Assembly: GCA_946528555.1 (NCBI GenBank)
Contig: CAMMYS010000007.1
Span: 1 to 46,876, forward strand
Length of the DNA: 46,876 nucleotides
Direction of reading: 5' to 3'
DNA from: an uncultured Mycoplasmatota bacterium
Lineage (GTDB): Bacteria > Bacillota_I > Bacilli_A > RF39 > UBA660
Shown here one piece after another: positions 15,372 through 23,625 of this stretch (its first letter is position 1; each line of letters opens with the position of its first letter). Position numbers and translations under genes: made by a program. Under the pieces are notes generated by a model that was not told the DNA's origin, did not search any database, and worked only from the letters and a program-made list of their open reading frames with translations.

Positions 15372-18300
15372 ATGAGAAATATAAAAAAGAAAAAAGGGTT
15401 TACTTTAGTTGAATTATTAGCAGTAATTGCTATTTTAGCTTTACTTGTAATAATAGTTCTTCCAAATGTTTTAAGAATGTATAGAAATGCTAGAAAGGAC
15501 TCTTTTGTTACTGAAGCAAAGACTTTATTTAAGACAGTAACAAAACAAAACTTTTTAACTTATAATAAGCCACGTATTTTTAATACTGGTGATTTAGATA
15601 TATCTGGTGGTCCTGATCTTGAATACTCTGTATCTACTGATCAATTAGGTCAAGTGTTGTGTTTTCAAGTAGCAAATACTGATTTTATGTGGATATATAG
15701 AAATAATGGTCAACCACTTACTGATGAAGAATCAATAGCAAATGAAGATGAGATTACCGAAAGAGATCATGATATTATTATTGATTGTTCTGGTGCTCAA
15801 ATGTTTGATACTACTATTCCTGCTACACTTGGAACTGGTGAATCTTGGTGGGAAGGCGATTATGATAAAACACAAATAGAAAGAATTATATTTACATATT
15901 CAAAAACAGAAGATAATTATGATCAAACTTTCTATAGTGATGCAGAAAAAGTAGGTGGATTAACTACTTATATTAAAGGAAAAATAGCTTATATTGTAAT
16001 AAATAGAAATAAGAGAAAAAGTAAATCTATTGTGATGCCTGAAGATTCATCAAATACTTTTGCTGGATTTACTAATTTAAAAAATATTCAAGGTTTAAAA
16101 TTATTAGACTTTAGTGGTGTTAAAAAAATGGATAACTTCTTTGGAAGATATAGCAATGGGGAAGTTATTAGTGGTTTAACTTCAATAAATGGTTATGATA
16201 CATTTAATACTTCTAATGTAACAAGTGCTAAATATGCATTTGCTGGTGTTAAACTATCAGCAATTGATTTAAGTAATTGGAATGTTGGTAAATTAATGGA
16301 TGCAACTGGAATGTTTTATAAATCAGGTGCTACTTTAATTAACTTATCTGGATGGAATTTACAAAGCTTAGTACATTATACTGATATGTTTGCAGGAAGT
16401 AATAAACTTGAAAGTATTAATCTTAACGGATGGAATACAAATCCTAATGCTAATTATGGTGGTATGTTTAATGATTGTACTAATTTAGTTTCTGTTAGTA
16501 CTGGTAGTGGCTTTAAAGTTAATAAGACTGATACAGTTATGTTTAAAAATGATTCTAGAATTACTGGTGGTCATGATACTACATTTATTAATGATAAGAG
16601 TTTATATGCTAGAGTAGATGGTGGAGAAAGTTCTCCTGGATATTTCTCATCAAATAATAGTGATGGAGTAGTTTCTGCTAAGTTATATGATTCTGGAACA
16701 GTATCTGGTTCATATACTGATTTAACTAACACTGGAGCAGTTCCTTCTGATTGGGATTATTATGTAGGAGCTAGATTACTTGAAGTTAAAGTTTATTCTA
16801 TGAAAACAGGCTCTCAAAAGACATTAGAAATTTCTGTTCCTGCAGGTATGTATATAGTAAATAATTCTTGGACTAAATCAGGTGGTGGTATATCAAGTGT
16901 TAACTTTACTAAACTTGCTAATCAAGGAACTGGATCTTATTCAAATGCTAATACAGGTACTTTAAAATATACATTTGGATCTTCAGCAACATCAGGTAGT
17001 GTTCAAATGTTAGTAATGTTTGATAGAGCAATTTGGGATAAAAATAAAAAGAATGCTTCTGCTTTTGGAACTGATAATATGACTTTAACAGCTCCAATAG
17101 TAGTTAATTATAATAATGGTAGTGTAATAAGAAAGATTTCTAATATACATAGTGCTGTAAGTATTGGTAAAGCTAGTAATGGAATGGGTTATTCATTCTA
17201 TACTTATGATTACAATAGTAATATTTATATTGATGATGCTACTACATTACTTGCAAGTAATTCATTATTGTCTTCAGATCAATCTGGAAATCCATATTTC
17301 TTTAAAAAGGTTACTTATGAAACTTATGCAACATTTAAAGATACTAGTGGTAAAGTTAAATATGCTACAATTGAACAAGGTGTAGTACCTAGTAATTTAG
17401 GAACTAATGTTTCAAATGATAGTAATGAAACTTATTATGCAGGTGAATGGAATAATGTTTATAGTTCAAGTGGACTTGCATTCCCAAGACCTAAATACAA
17501 AGTTAAATCAGAAGATAATCCAAAACTTGGAACTAATTTAACTGTATATATTAAAGCTAAAGTTACAAGTTTATCTGGTCAAACTAGGTCATTATCGGCT
17601 ACTAAAAATTATATTATAAAATCTAAAGATTTAGATTTAACAGACTTTATTATAAGTAGTGGTGAAAAGGCTTCACCTTCAGAAAGTTATTATGGAAATT
17701 CTGGATATTCTGGAATACTTGGTGTATTCACTATGTATAATAAAGGATATGAAGATATAAATAATGTTAAAGTTGTATTTGAATATGATACAGGTACTGC
17801 TAAAAATCAACCTCCTGGAATGAAAGTTTTAGCAGCAAGACCTTTCTTACAAAATGGACAAGAAGTTAATGCTAAAATAACGTTAGTTAGTGATACTGGT
17901 GCTGAGGTTGAAGTACCAAGCTTTAAGATTAAATCAACAAGTAATACTAATGGAGCATATGTCTCACATGCTGCAGTAGCTGCTTCAGTTGGCTTAGGTT
18001 CAAATTATTATTTGAAAAAGATTGAATATACTATTCCAGTAGTAAGTGGATTTGATAAGAAAACAGGACAAATTAATTACCTATATCATAGTCAAGGAAG
18101 CCATTCACAATCTAGTGGTGGAAACTTTATAGGTGTTGTTTCAAAACAATCTACATCTAAATGTAGTGTTTACTATAACAATAATTTAGTAAAAACAGTA
18201 ACGTCTACTTCTAAGGTAACTAATACTCCAGGATTTAGTGGATTTATTAATAGAATTAATACACCACTTGGAACAGAGTTTACAGCAGGAGATGATATTG

Positions 18301-18830
18301 AACTTGCAATTAATGTTTCTAGCTGTTCATATCCATATACTAATACTCAAGCATTTAGCAAGCCTGAAGTATATTTAGTTCTTCCTTTTGGAATTAATGT
18401 TGATAGTGTTCTTATTGGTAATTCAGCTGCAATTTCAACTTCTGAGACACCACCAGTGGTAACAAAAGTTAAAACAATGAGTGTAGGGGATGTATTAAGT
18501 AACGTATATAAAATAACTACAAGAGATAATATATGGTTTGGTTATTTAAATGCAACTAGTACAGGCGCTACAAGCGGACAATATGCTTCAAAATGGTTTA
18601 GAGTTAAATTAACAACAGATTTATCTATGGAATATACAAGTATTAATTTAAGAGATAGTGTATATTTTAAAGATGCATCTGGACATATATCTATAAGTGG
18701 ATCTTATGCTCAATATTCTATTAGTGACCAATTTGATGTTGATAATGATGGATCTACTAGTGATAGATATGGTACTACTAATAACGCTAATCAAATAATC
18801 AATATATATGAAGCAAGTGAGGATGAATAA
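15372..18830 (+). CDS. Giant prepilin with BspA-type (DUF285) repeats and beta-rich stalk
   Basis: The protein has 1152 residues. It starts MRNIKKKKG, then FTLVELLAVIAILALLV: a prepilin signal cut after Gly9, with Glu at mature position 5. After about residue 215 come DUF285/BspA repeats with the pattern MFxxxxxLxxINLxxWN (for example SAIDLSNWNVGKLMDATGMF). These end in the typical LYARVDGGESSPGYF. The rest, to 1152, is a long Ser/Thr/Asn-rich beta region that probably folds into several Ig-like domains. The C terminus has DVDNDGSTSDRYG, an Asp-rich loop like calcium sites in dockerin or EF-type repeats. It is probably displayed by the same machinery as the pilins at 765 and 2324. A lipoprotein gene follows almost without a gap. 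The start ATG follows a modest AGGA site. Confidence 0.87.
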   Translation: MRNIKKKKGFTLVELLAVIAILALLVIIVLPNVLRMYRNARKDSFVTEAKTLFKTVTKQNFLTYNKPRIFNTGDLDISGGPDLEYSVSTDQLGQVLCFQVANTDFMWIYRNNGQPLTDEESIANEDEITERDHDIIIDCSGAQMFDTTIPATLGTGESWWEGDYDKTQIERIIFTYSKTEDNYDQTFYSDAEKVGGLTTYIKGKIAYIVINRNKRKSKSIVMPEDSSNTFAGFTNLKNIQGLKLLDFSGVKKMDNFFGRYSNGEVISGLTSINGYDTFNTSNVTSAKYAFAGVKLSAIDLSNWNVGKLMDATGMFYKSGATLINLSGWNLQSLVHYTDMFAGSNKLESINLNGWNTNPNANYGGMFNDCTNLVSVSTGSGFKVNKTDTVMFKNDSRITGGHDTTFINDKSLYARVDGGESSPGYFSSNNSDGVVSAKLYDSGTVSGSYTDLTNTGAVPSDWDYYVGARLLEVKVYSMKTGSQKTLEISVPAGMYIVNNSWTKSGGGISSVNFTKLANQGTGSYSNANTGTLKYTFGSSATSGSVQMLVMFDRAIWDKNKKNASAFGTDNMTLTAPIVVNYNNGSVIRKISNIHSAVSIGKASNGMGYSFYTYDYNSNIYIDDATTLLASNSLLSSDQSGNPYFFKKVTYETYATFKDTSGKVKYATIEQGVVPSNLGTNVSNDSNETYYAGEWNNVYSSSGLAFPRPKYKVKSEDNPKLGTNLTVYIKAKVTSLSGQTRSLSATKNYIIKSKDLDLTDFIISSGEKASPSESYYGNSGYSGILGVFTMYNKGYEDINNVKVVFEYDTGTAKNQPPGMKVLAARPFLQNGQEVNAKITLVSDTGAEVEVPSFKIKSTSNTNGAYVSHAAVAASVGLGSNYYLKKIEYTIPVVSGFDKKTGQINYLYHSQGSHSQSSGGNFIGVVSKQSTSKCSVYYNNNLVKTVTSTSKVTNTPGFSGFINRINTPLGTEFTAGDDIELAINVSSCSYPYTNTQAFSKPEVYLVLPFGINVDSVLIGNSAAISTSETPPVVTKVKTMSVGDVLSNVYKITTRDNIWFGYLNATSTGATSGQYASKWFRVKLTTDLSMEYTSINLRDSVYFKDASGHISISGSYAQYSISDQFDVDNDGSTSDRYGTTNNANQIINIYEASEDE

Positions 18831-18831
18831 C

Positions 18832-19377
18832 ATGAAAAAAATACTAATAATTATCGCTTGCTTGCTTCTATTAGCAAGCTGCAAAAAAGATGAAGTAAAT
18901 CCATCAAATGAAACAAAACAATCTGGTGAAATTATTAATGTTAAATCAGATGATGGAAATTGGACTACAATTAATGAAACATATATTGATTCATTAAATA
19001 ATAAAGAATTAATAGGTGAATATGTAATGTCTATTCCAGATTGGAAAGTATATAGAACAGAAAATAATGTTGTTTTTAAGAATGATAAAACTTTATTAGT
19101 AATTCTTTATAAAAATAGTTATTATTCAAATAAAAATATTACTGGTTATAGTAAAATTAATAGTAAACAAGACTATATAGGTTCATTTGATGTTAATTAT
19201 GAAGATGGTAAAGTAAATTATAATAATAGTAGTTCTAATTATGTTTCATATTATATTAATGAAGATGATATTACTATTAAAATAGTTGGTATTACTAGTG
19301 AAAATAAGATTAAAGAATTAGATGAAATGATTAAAGCTATGATTGAATCTTTGGAAAAAGAAAATTTTGCTGAATAA
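18832..19377 (+). CDS. Small lipoprotein coupled to the DUF285 prepilin
   Basis: The protein has 181 residues. The start is the ATG at 18832, one base after the upstream stop, giving MKKILIIIACLLLLASC: a lipoprotein signal with lipobox LASC and the lipid-bearing Cys at 17. A GAGG site lies inside the 3' end of the prepilin gene. An upstream in-frame ATG at 18808 would bury the signal. The mature part (IPDWKVYRTENNVVFKNDK) looks like a small beta-sandwich with a final amphipathic helix; I do not recognise the family. Coupling to the prepilin suggests a membrane-surface helper or anchor for it. A terminator follows directly. Confidence 0.75.
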   Translation: MKKILIIIACLLLLASCKKDEVNPSNETKQSGEIINVKSDDGNWTTINETYIDSLNNKELIGEYVMSIPDWKVYRTENNVVFKNDKTLLVILYKNSYYSNKNITGYSKINSKQDYIGSFDVNYEDGKVNYNNSSSNYVSYYINEDDITIKIVGITSENKIKELDEMIKAMIESLEKENFAE

Positions 19378-19397
19378 AAGTCCTTATAGGACTTTTT
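19376..19397 (+). terminator. Terminator after prepilin-lipoprotein unit
   Basis: A 9-bp stem AAAAGTCCT (19376-19384) pairs with 19388-19396 and is followed by Ts. Confidence 0.85.
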
Positions 19398-19478
19398 ATT
19401 ATGTTTTTAAATATTAATAAAGAAAATAGTATTCTATTTTATATTTTTTGTGGTATATTATAAATAGGAGGCGATAGT

Positions 19479-19883
19479 ATGAAGAAGAACTTTGATGAAA
19501 ATGATGGCTTTAGAGAACTTGGAAAAGGCTTTGGAAAAGCTGAGAAGATTCTTGAAGACGAAGATAAGCTTGAAAAGTTTTTAGATAAGCTTGAACATAA
19601 GCTTAAGAAAGTTCCTGTCGGTGGTGAAATTTTATCAATGCTACCAGTAATGGTTTCTATGTTAAGAAGTTACTTCAAAAAAGAGTACAAAGATATTCCT
19701 ATTGGGACAATGATTGCCTTAATCAGTGCCTTATTATATTGGGTTACTCCTATTGATGTTTTTCCTGATGCCCTTCCTGTTGTAGGGTATGTTGATGATG
19801 CCACTGTCATTGCCGCCTGCTTAAAATTAATTAATGATGATTTAAAAGATTATACTGAGTGGAAAGAAAAAAATAAAAAATAA
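19479..19883 (+). CDS. YkvA-like (DUF1232) membrane-associated protein
   Basis: The protein has 134 residues. The family core is IPIGTMIALISALLYWVTPIDVFPDALPVVGYVDDATVI (residues about 67-105), where P-x-D-x-x-P-D and GxxDD are the hallmarks. A charged helical N terminus precedes it. The exact role of YkvA/DUF1232 proteins is not established; they are small proteins with one hydrophobic hairpin. An AGGAGG site lies nine bases before the ATG. Codon use is distinctive: several GCC alanine codons and CTT leucines, which are rare in neighbouring genes. That suggests either strong expression or relatively recent transfer. Confidence 0.85.
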   Translation: MKKNFDENDGFRELGKGFGKAEKILEDEDKLEKFLDKLEHKLKKVPVGGEILSMLPVMVSMLRSYFKKEYKDIPIGTMIALISALLYWVTPIDVFPDALPVVGYVDDATVIAACLKLINDDLKDYTEWKEKNKK

Positions 19884-19904
19884 ATAATAAATGAGGTGAT
19901 TAAT

Positions 19905-20465
19905 ATGAAAATAACATTAGTTACCGGTAATTGGGCTAAGATTGCTCAAGCTAAAGAAGTTTTAGAACCATTAGGCATTAAAGTAGATAATGTTAAAATG
20001 GATACAATAGAAATACAAGCTGATACAGTAGAAGAAGTTGCTGCTTATTCAGCTAAATGGGCTAGTAATGAATTAAAAACAAATGTAGTTAAAAACGATA
20101 CTGGAATAATGGTAGATGCTTTAAAGGGATTCCCAGCAGCATATACTCATTATTGTGCAGACACAATTGGAGAAGATGGCCTATTAAAATTAATGAAAGG
20201 TGTAGAAAATAGAAAAGCTAAATTTGTTCAAGCATTAGCATTTTGTGAATATGGAAAAGAACCAGTTGTATTTACTTCAATAACAGAAGGAGAAATTGCT
20301 AAAAGAAAAAGTGGTAAATATGGATGGGCTTGGGATTTTATATTTATACCTAAAGGTCAAACTAAAACTTTAGCATCATTTCCAGATGATAAAAGATTTA
20401 AATTATGGAATGATACCGGATATAAACAACTAATAGATTATTTGAAAAAAAATAATTTAATATAA
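19905..20465 (+). CDS. HAM1/ITPA-family nucleoside triphosphate pyrophosphatase, divergent
   Basis: The protein has 186 residues. The family cleans the nucleotide pool by hydrolysing ITP, XTP and dITP to monophosphates. Motifs: TGNWAKIAQAKEVL near the N terminus (substrate-binding TxNxxK), NDTGIMVDALKGFPAAYTHY in place of the usual DDSGLxVDALxGxPG, then FTSITEGEIAKRKSGKYGWAWDFIF. The layout GFPxxYxxY...GEDGLLKLM is closer to the archaeal/eukaryotic ITPA form than to bacterial RdgB, and the usual C-terminal S-H-R motif is missing (it reads DDKRFKLW). A changed substrate range is possible. The ATG at 19905, behind AGGTG, is preferred over GTG 19896. It forms a probable unit with the YkvA-like gene 21 bases upstream. 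Confidence 0.85.
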   Translation: MKITLVTGNWAKIAQAKEVLEPLGIKVDNVKMDTIEIQADTVEEVAAYSAKWASNELKTNVVKNDTGIMVDALKGFPAAYTHYCADTIGEDGLLKLMKGVENRKAKFVQALAFCEYGKEPVVFTSITEGEIAKRKSGKYGWAWDFIFIPKGQTKTLASFPDDKRFKLWNDTGYKQLIDYLKKNNLI

Positions 20466-20468
20466 TAA

Positions 20469-20497
20469 AAAAGAGTAATTGTTTTAATTACTCTTTT
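20469..20497 (+). terminator. Terminator after HAM1-family gene
   Basis: A 12-bp stem AAAAGAGTAATT (20469-20480) pairs with 20486-20497; the right arm itself ends in Ts. Confidence 0.85.
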
Positions 20498-20512
20498 AAT
20501 TTTCTAGTTGTA

Positions 20513-20521
20513 TGTTATAAT
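20513..20521 (+). promoter_or_regulatory. Extended -10 promoter (TGTTATAAT)
   Basis: TGTTATAAT lies 22 bases before the ATG at 20544, with only a poor -35 candidate inside the preceding terminator. Confidence 0.55.
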
Positions 20522-20543
20522 ACATAAATGTAGGGGTGATAGT

Positions 20544-21773
20544 ATGTTGTTTTATAATAAAAAAAGTAAGGATTATAATTATTTTAAAATATTTATAGCT
20601 GTTTTTGCAGCAATATCTGCTAGTATATTATTATATTTTATATTTTCTAATTTTAGTTATATAAGTTCATTTTTTAAAAAAATATTTATTATATTATCAC
20701 CTGTAATAATTGGTATATTATTTGCATATTTATTAAATCCATTAGTTAAATGGTTTGAAAACTTTTTTGATAAATATGAAAAAATAAGAAAAAAGAAAAA
20801 ATTATCTAGAGTATTAGGGATATTTGTAACATATTTAATATTAGTAATCATAATTGTTTTATTTATATGGTTCTTTATTCCAAATTTATTTGAAAGTATA
20901 AATATAATGCTTACAAATATACCTAAATATTTAGAAAATATATTTGATTGGATTAGAAAAGTATGTAATAAATATAATATTAGTTCTAAATTCTTGGATA
21001 ATTATATTAAAGAAGTAAATAATGTTATTAAAGATAGTGTATTACCTAATTTAGATGTTATTGTAAATAATCTAGCTTCAGGTATTACTAGTGTTGTTAA
21101 ATGGATAATTAATATAATAGTTAGTATAGTTATATCAGTTTATTTAATATATGATAAAGAATTATTTTCTGATGGAATAGATAAAGTATTAAAAGCTTAT
21201 TGTTCACCAAAATTATATAATGGAATAGTTGATTTCTTTAAATATATTTATAAAATATTCTGTGGATTTATGATTGCTAAAATAATAGATTCTTTAATAA
21301 TTGGATTTATTACATTTGTATTATTAATTATATTTAAAGTACCATATGCTTTATTAATATCATTTATAGTTTGTGTAACAAATGTTATTCCTTTCTTTGG
21401 ACCATTTATTGGAGCAATTCCTTGTATTGGATTATTATTAATGATTAATCCTGCTAAAGCACTTGTTTTTGGTATCTTAATTTTAATTATTCAACAATTT
21501 GATGGAAATATACTTGGACCTAAATTAATAGGGGATAAGATAGGTATAAAGAGCTTCTGGGTATTATTTGCAATTCTATTATTTGGTGGATTATTTGGAT
21601 TTGGTGGTATGATCTTAGCAGTTCCGTTATTTGCAGTAATTAGTGAATTATTATCTAAAAAAGTTAATGAAAGAATAGAAGTAAAAAAAGAAATAGAAGA
21701 AAAAGAAAAAGAAGAATTAGCTAAGAAGAATAATAAAAGAGGAATTCTAAGAAGAAAAAAAGTAACTGAATAA
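20544..21773 (+). CDS. AI-2E transporter family (PerM/TqsA-like) membrane protein
   Basis: The protein has 409 residues with about eight membrane spans. Family marks: the cytoplasmic NPLVKWFE after the second span, a long extracytoplasmic helical part (residues 120-190), GPFIGAIPCIGLLLM, then GNILGPKLIGDKIGIKSFWVL and FGFGGMILAVPLFAV. Members of this family export autoinducer-2 or act as Na+/H+ antiporters. Which applies here cannot be told from sequence. The C-terminal tail is highly charged (Lys/Glu) and cytoplasmic. The ATG at 20544 follows AGGGGTGA. An upstream in-frame start at 20508 would place the -10 box inside the gene and is rejected. Confidence 0.9.
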   Translation: MLFYNKKSKDYNYFKIFIAVFAAISASILLYFIFSNFSYISSFFKKIFIILSPVIIGILFAYLLNPLVKWFENFFDKYEKIRKKKKLSRVLGIFVTYLILVIIIVLFIWFFIPNLFESINIMLTNIPKYLENIFDWIRKVCNKYNISSKFLDNYIKEVNNVIKDSVLPNLDVIVNNLASGITSVVKWIINIIVSIVISVYLIYDKELFSDGIDKVLKAYCSPKLYNGIVDFFKYIYKIFCGFMIAKIIDSLIIGFITFVLLIIFKVPYALLISFIVCVTNVIPFFGPFIGAIPCIGLLLMINPAKALVFGILILIIQQFDGNILGPKLIGDKIGIKSFWVLFAILLFGGLFGFGGMILAVPLFAVISELLSKKVNERIEVKKEIEEKEKEELAKKNNKRGILRRKKVTE

Positions 21774-21800
21774 AAAACTTCAATTTATATTGAAGTTTTT
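21773..21800. terminator. Bidirectional terminator between convergent genes
   Basis: A 12-bp stem AAAAACTTCAAT (21773-21784) pairs with 21789-21800 around a 4-nt loop, flanked by A and T runs. It overlaps both neighbouring stop codons. Confidence 0.9.
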
Positions 21801-23625
21801 ATATTTTATTAAGTAATTCATTTAAATCATATTCATTAAATGGTTTTTCAATAAAGAAGTCATATCCTTCTTCTATATATTTTTTTCTTGTATAAGATAC
21901 TGTATTAGCAAGTATAGCAATTACTTTATTTGATATACCTTGATGAATTGGCATTATTGATTTTAATGTTTTAGCCATATTTTCATTTGTTAAATCAATA
22001 GTAGGATTTAATAATACTGTAGTAATTGTTTCATCTAATTTTATTTTATTGATACATTCTTCAAAATTATTAACTACTTCATAATTTATATTATTATATT
22101 TGTTTAATAAATATTTTAATTCATTAGAATTATTATCAACTATTAATATCTTTCTATTAGCTATATTAATATTATAATCAACTTCATCAAAAGTTATATC
22201 ACCAATTTTTGATTGATTAATTATTTTTTGTTCAAAGTTAATTGTAACGTTATTTCCAGCACCAATATTTGAAGAAATAACATATGTTCCGTTTATAAAT
22301 GATAAGTATTTTTTAGATATATAATAATTTTCTATCATTGGGATTTCTGCATCATTAATAGTATCACTATTTATTTTATTTACTATATTTTCATCAAGAC
22401 CATTACTAGTATCAGATACATCAAATCTTAATAAAACTCTATTATTTACGAAATTACATCTAAGTTTAAATGTAATTTTTCCAACATTTGTATTATCAAT
22501 AGCAGTACTTAAACATGTAGATAGTGTTTGATAAATAATATTTTCATCTCCATATAATGATATAGGTAAAAATGGATCTATTTCAAATGATAATTTAATA
22601 TTTTTATTTTTTATTTTTTTTAAAGAGTTAAAGTATAACTTATTTAATAATGTTTTAGTATTATATTCATATTCAAAAGTTTTAGTATTATCTTCATCAA
22701 TAGTAAGAGTATTAAATACGCTTTGCATACCATGAATAACATCTACTAGATTAGTTAAATTATTATTTGTTTCTTCTTTTGATGATTCTCTATCAGAATT
22801 ACTAATGGCATTATATAAGTTTTGATTAATTGATAATACTTTGTTATTAGTAACTTGAGTTTTTAAAGATAATATATATTCTTTATGAATACTTGTATAT
22901 TCTAATGCTTTTTTAGTTTCTTCTAATTCTTTAGCAATATATAAATCAGGATTTTCTAATAAGAAATAGCATCCTAGTAATAAAACTGCCATAAGTGTTG
23001 GTGAAAATGCAACATTTAACCAAATTATTTGTAATGCTAAATCAACAGTAGGGACACATAAGAATAATATAATAAATTTCTTTTCATTTTTAGTTTTATT
23101 CTTCTTTTTAATATATTTAAAGAACGTAATCATAACTATTATTACTGCATATGCAAATACTATATAAGCAGGCATACCAGGTAAATAAGATAGTGCATGA
23201 TAATCTAAATCTTTAAATTGAATTATGCAAAAAACTATAGTAAAAATAAGTGTAATGATGTTTATTATTTTTGCTTCTTTTCTTTTAAACATAAATTCTT
23301 TTTTATCAATATCATTTATATTTTTTAAGTGTGCATCTGCATAAAAGTAGAATGCATGAAAATACATAACTCCTGTATACCAGTGAAATTTTAATAATAT
23401 TTCACCAAGAATAGGGTTTAATTTATCATATAATAGAAAACTACTTATTAATTCACTGATTATTAATATTGCATTTATTATAATTGTATATCTATATAAA
23501 TCAGCTTTAATACCAGTTCTTCTATCTTGAAAATAATATACAAAGTATAATAGTAATAATATAAAAAATGTTCCAATTGTGAAGGCAAGTCCTACTAATA
23601 GATTCCTCATAACAAGTTCTTCCAT
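21799..23625 (-). CDS. Multi-pass membrane protein with degenerate histidine-kinase and receiver domains
   Basis: The protein has 608 residues. The N-terminal 225 residues form about seven membrane spans, followed by a coiled linker starting at KELEETKKALEY. Residues about 330-470 resemble a GHKL ATPase: YGDENIIYQTL, then STCLSTAIDNT where the N-box asparagines should be, and DVSDTSNGLDENI where DTGxG is expected. No convincing H-box is seen. Residues 490-608 are receiver-like: KILIVDNN with Asp497, LLNPTIDL with Asn540 at the usual phospho-acceptor Asp, and IEKPF with Lys594. It is therefore most likely a pseudokinase/pseudoreceiver hybrid that signals by conformation or binding. The start overlaps the stop of the neighbouring 7-span protein by one base (TAATG), with GAGGTGA seven bases upstream. 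Confidence 0.75.
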   Translation of the reverse strand: MEELVMRNLLVGLAFTIGTFFILLLLYFVYYFQDRRTGIKADLYRYTIIINAILIISELISSFLLYDKLNPILGEILLKFHWYTGVMYFHAFYFYADAHLKNINDIDKKEFMFKRKEAKIINIITLIFTIVFCIIQFKDLDYHALSYLPGMPAYIVFAYAVIIVMITFFKYIKKKNKTKNEKKFIILFLCVPTVDLALQIIWLNVAFSPTLMAVLLLGCYFLLENPDLYIAKELEETKKALEYTSIHKEYILSLKTQVTNNKVLSINQNLYNAISNSDRESSKEETNNNLTNLVDVIHGMQSVFNTLTIDEDNTKTFEYEYNTKTLLNKLYFNSLKKIKNKNIKLSFEIDPFLPISLYGDENIIYQTLSTCLSTAIDNTNVGKITFKLRCNFVNNRVLLRFDVSDTSNGLDENIVNKINSDTINDAEIPMIENYYISKKYLSFINGTYVISSNIGAGNNVTINFEQKIINQSKIGDITFDEVDYNINIANRKILIVDNNSNELKYLLNKYNNINYEVVNNFEECINKIKLDETITTVLLNPTIDLTNENMAKTLKSIMPIHQGISNKVIAILANTVSYTRKKYIEEGYDFFIEKPFNEYDLNELLNKI

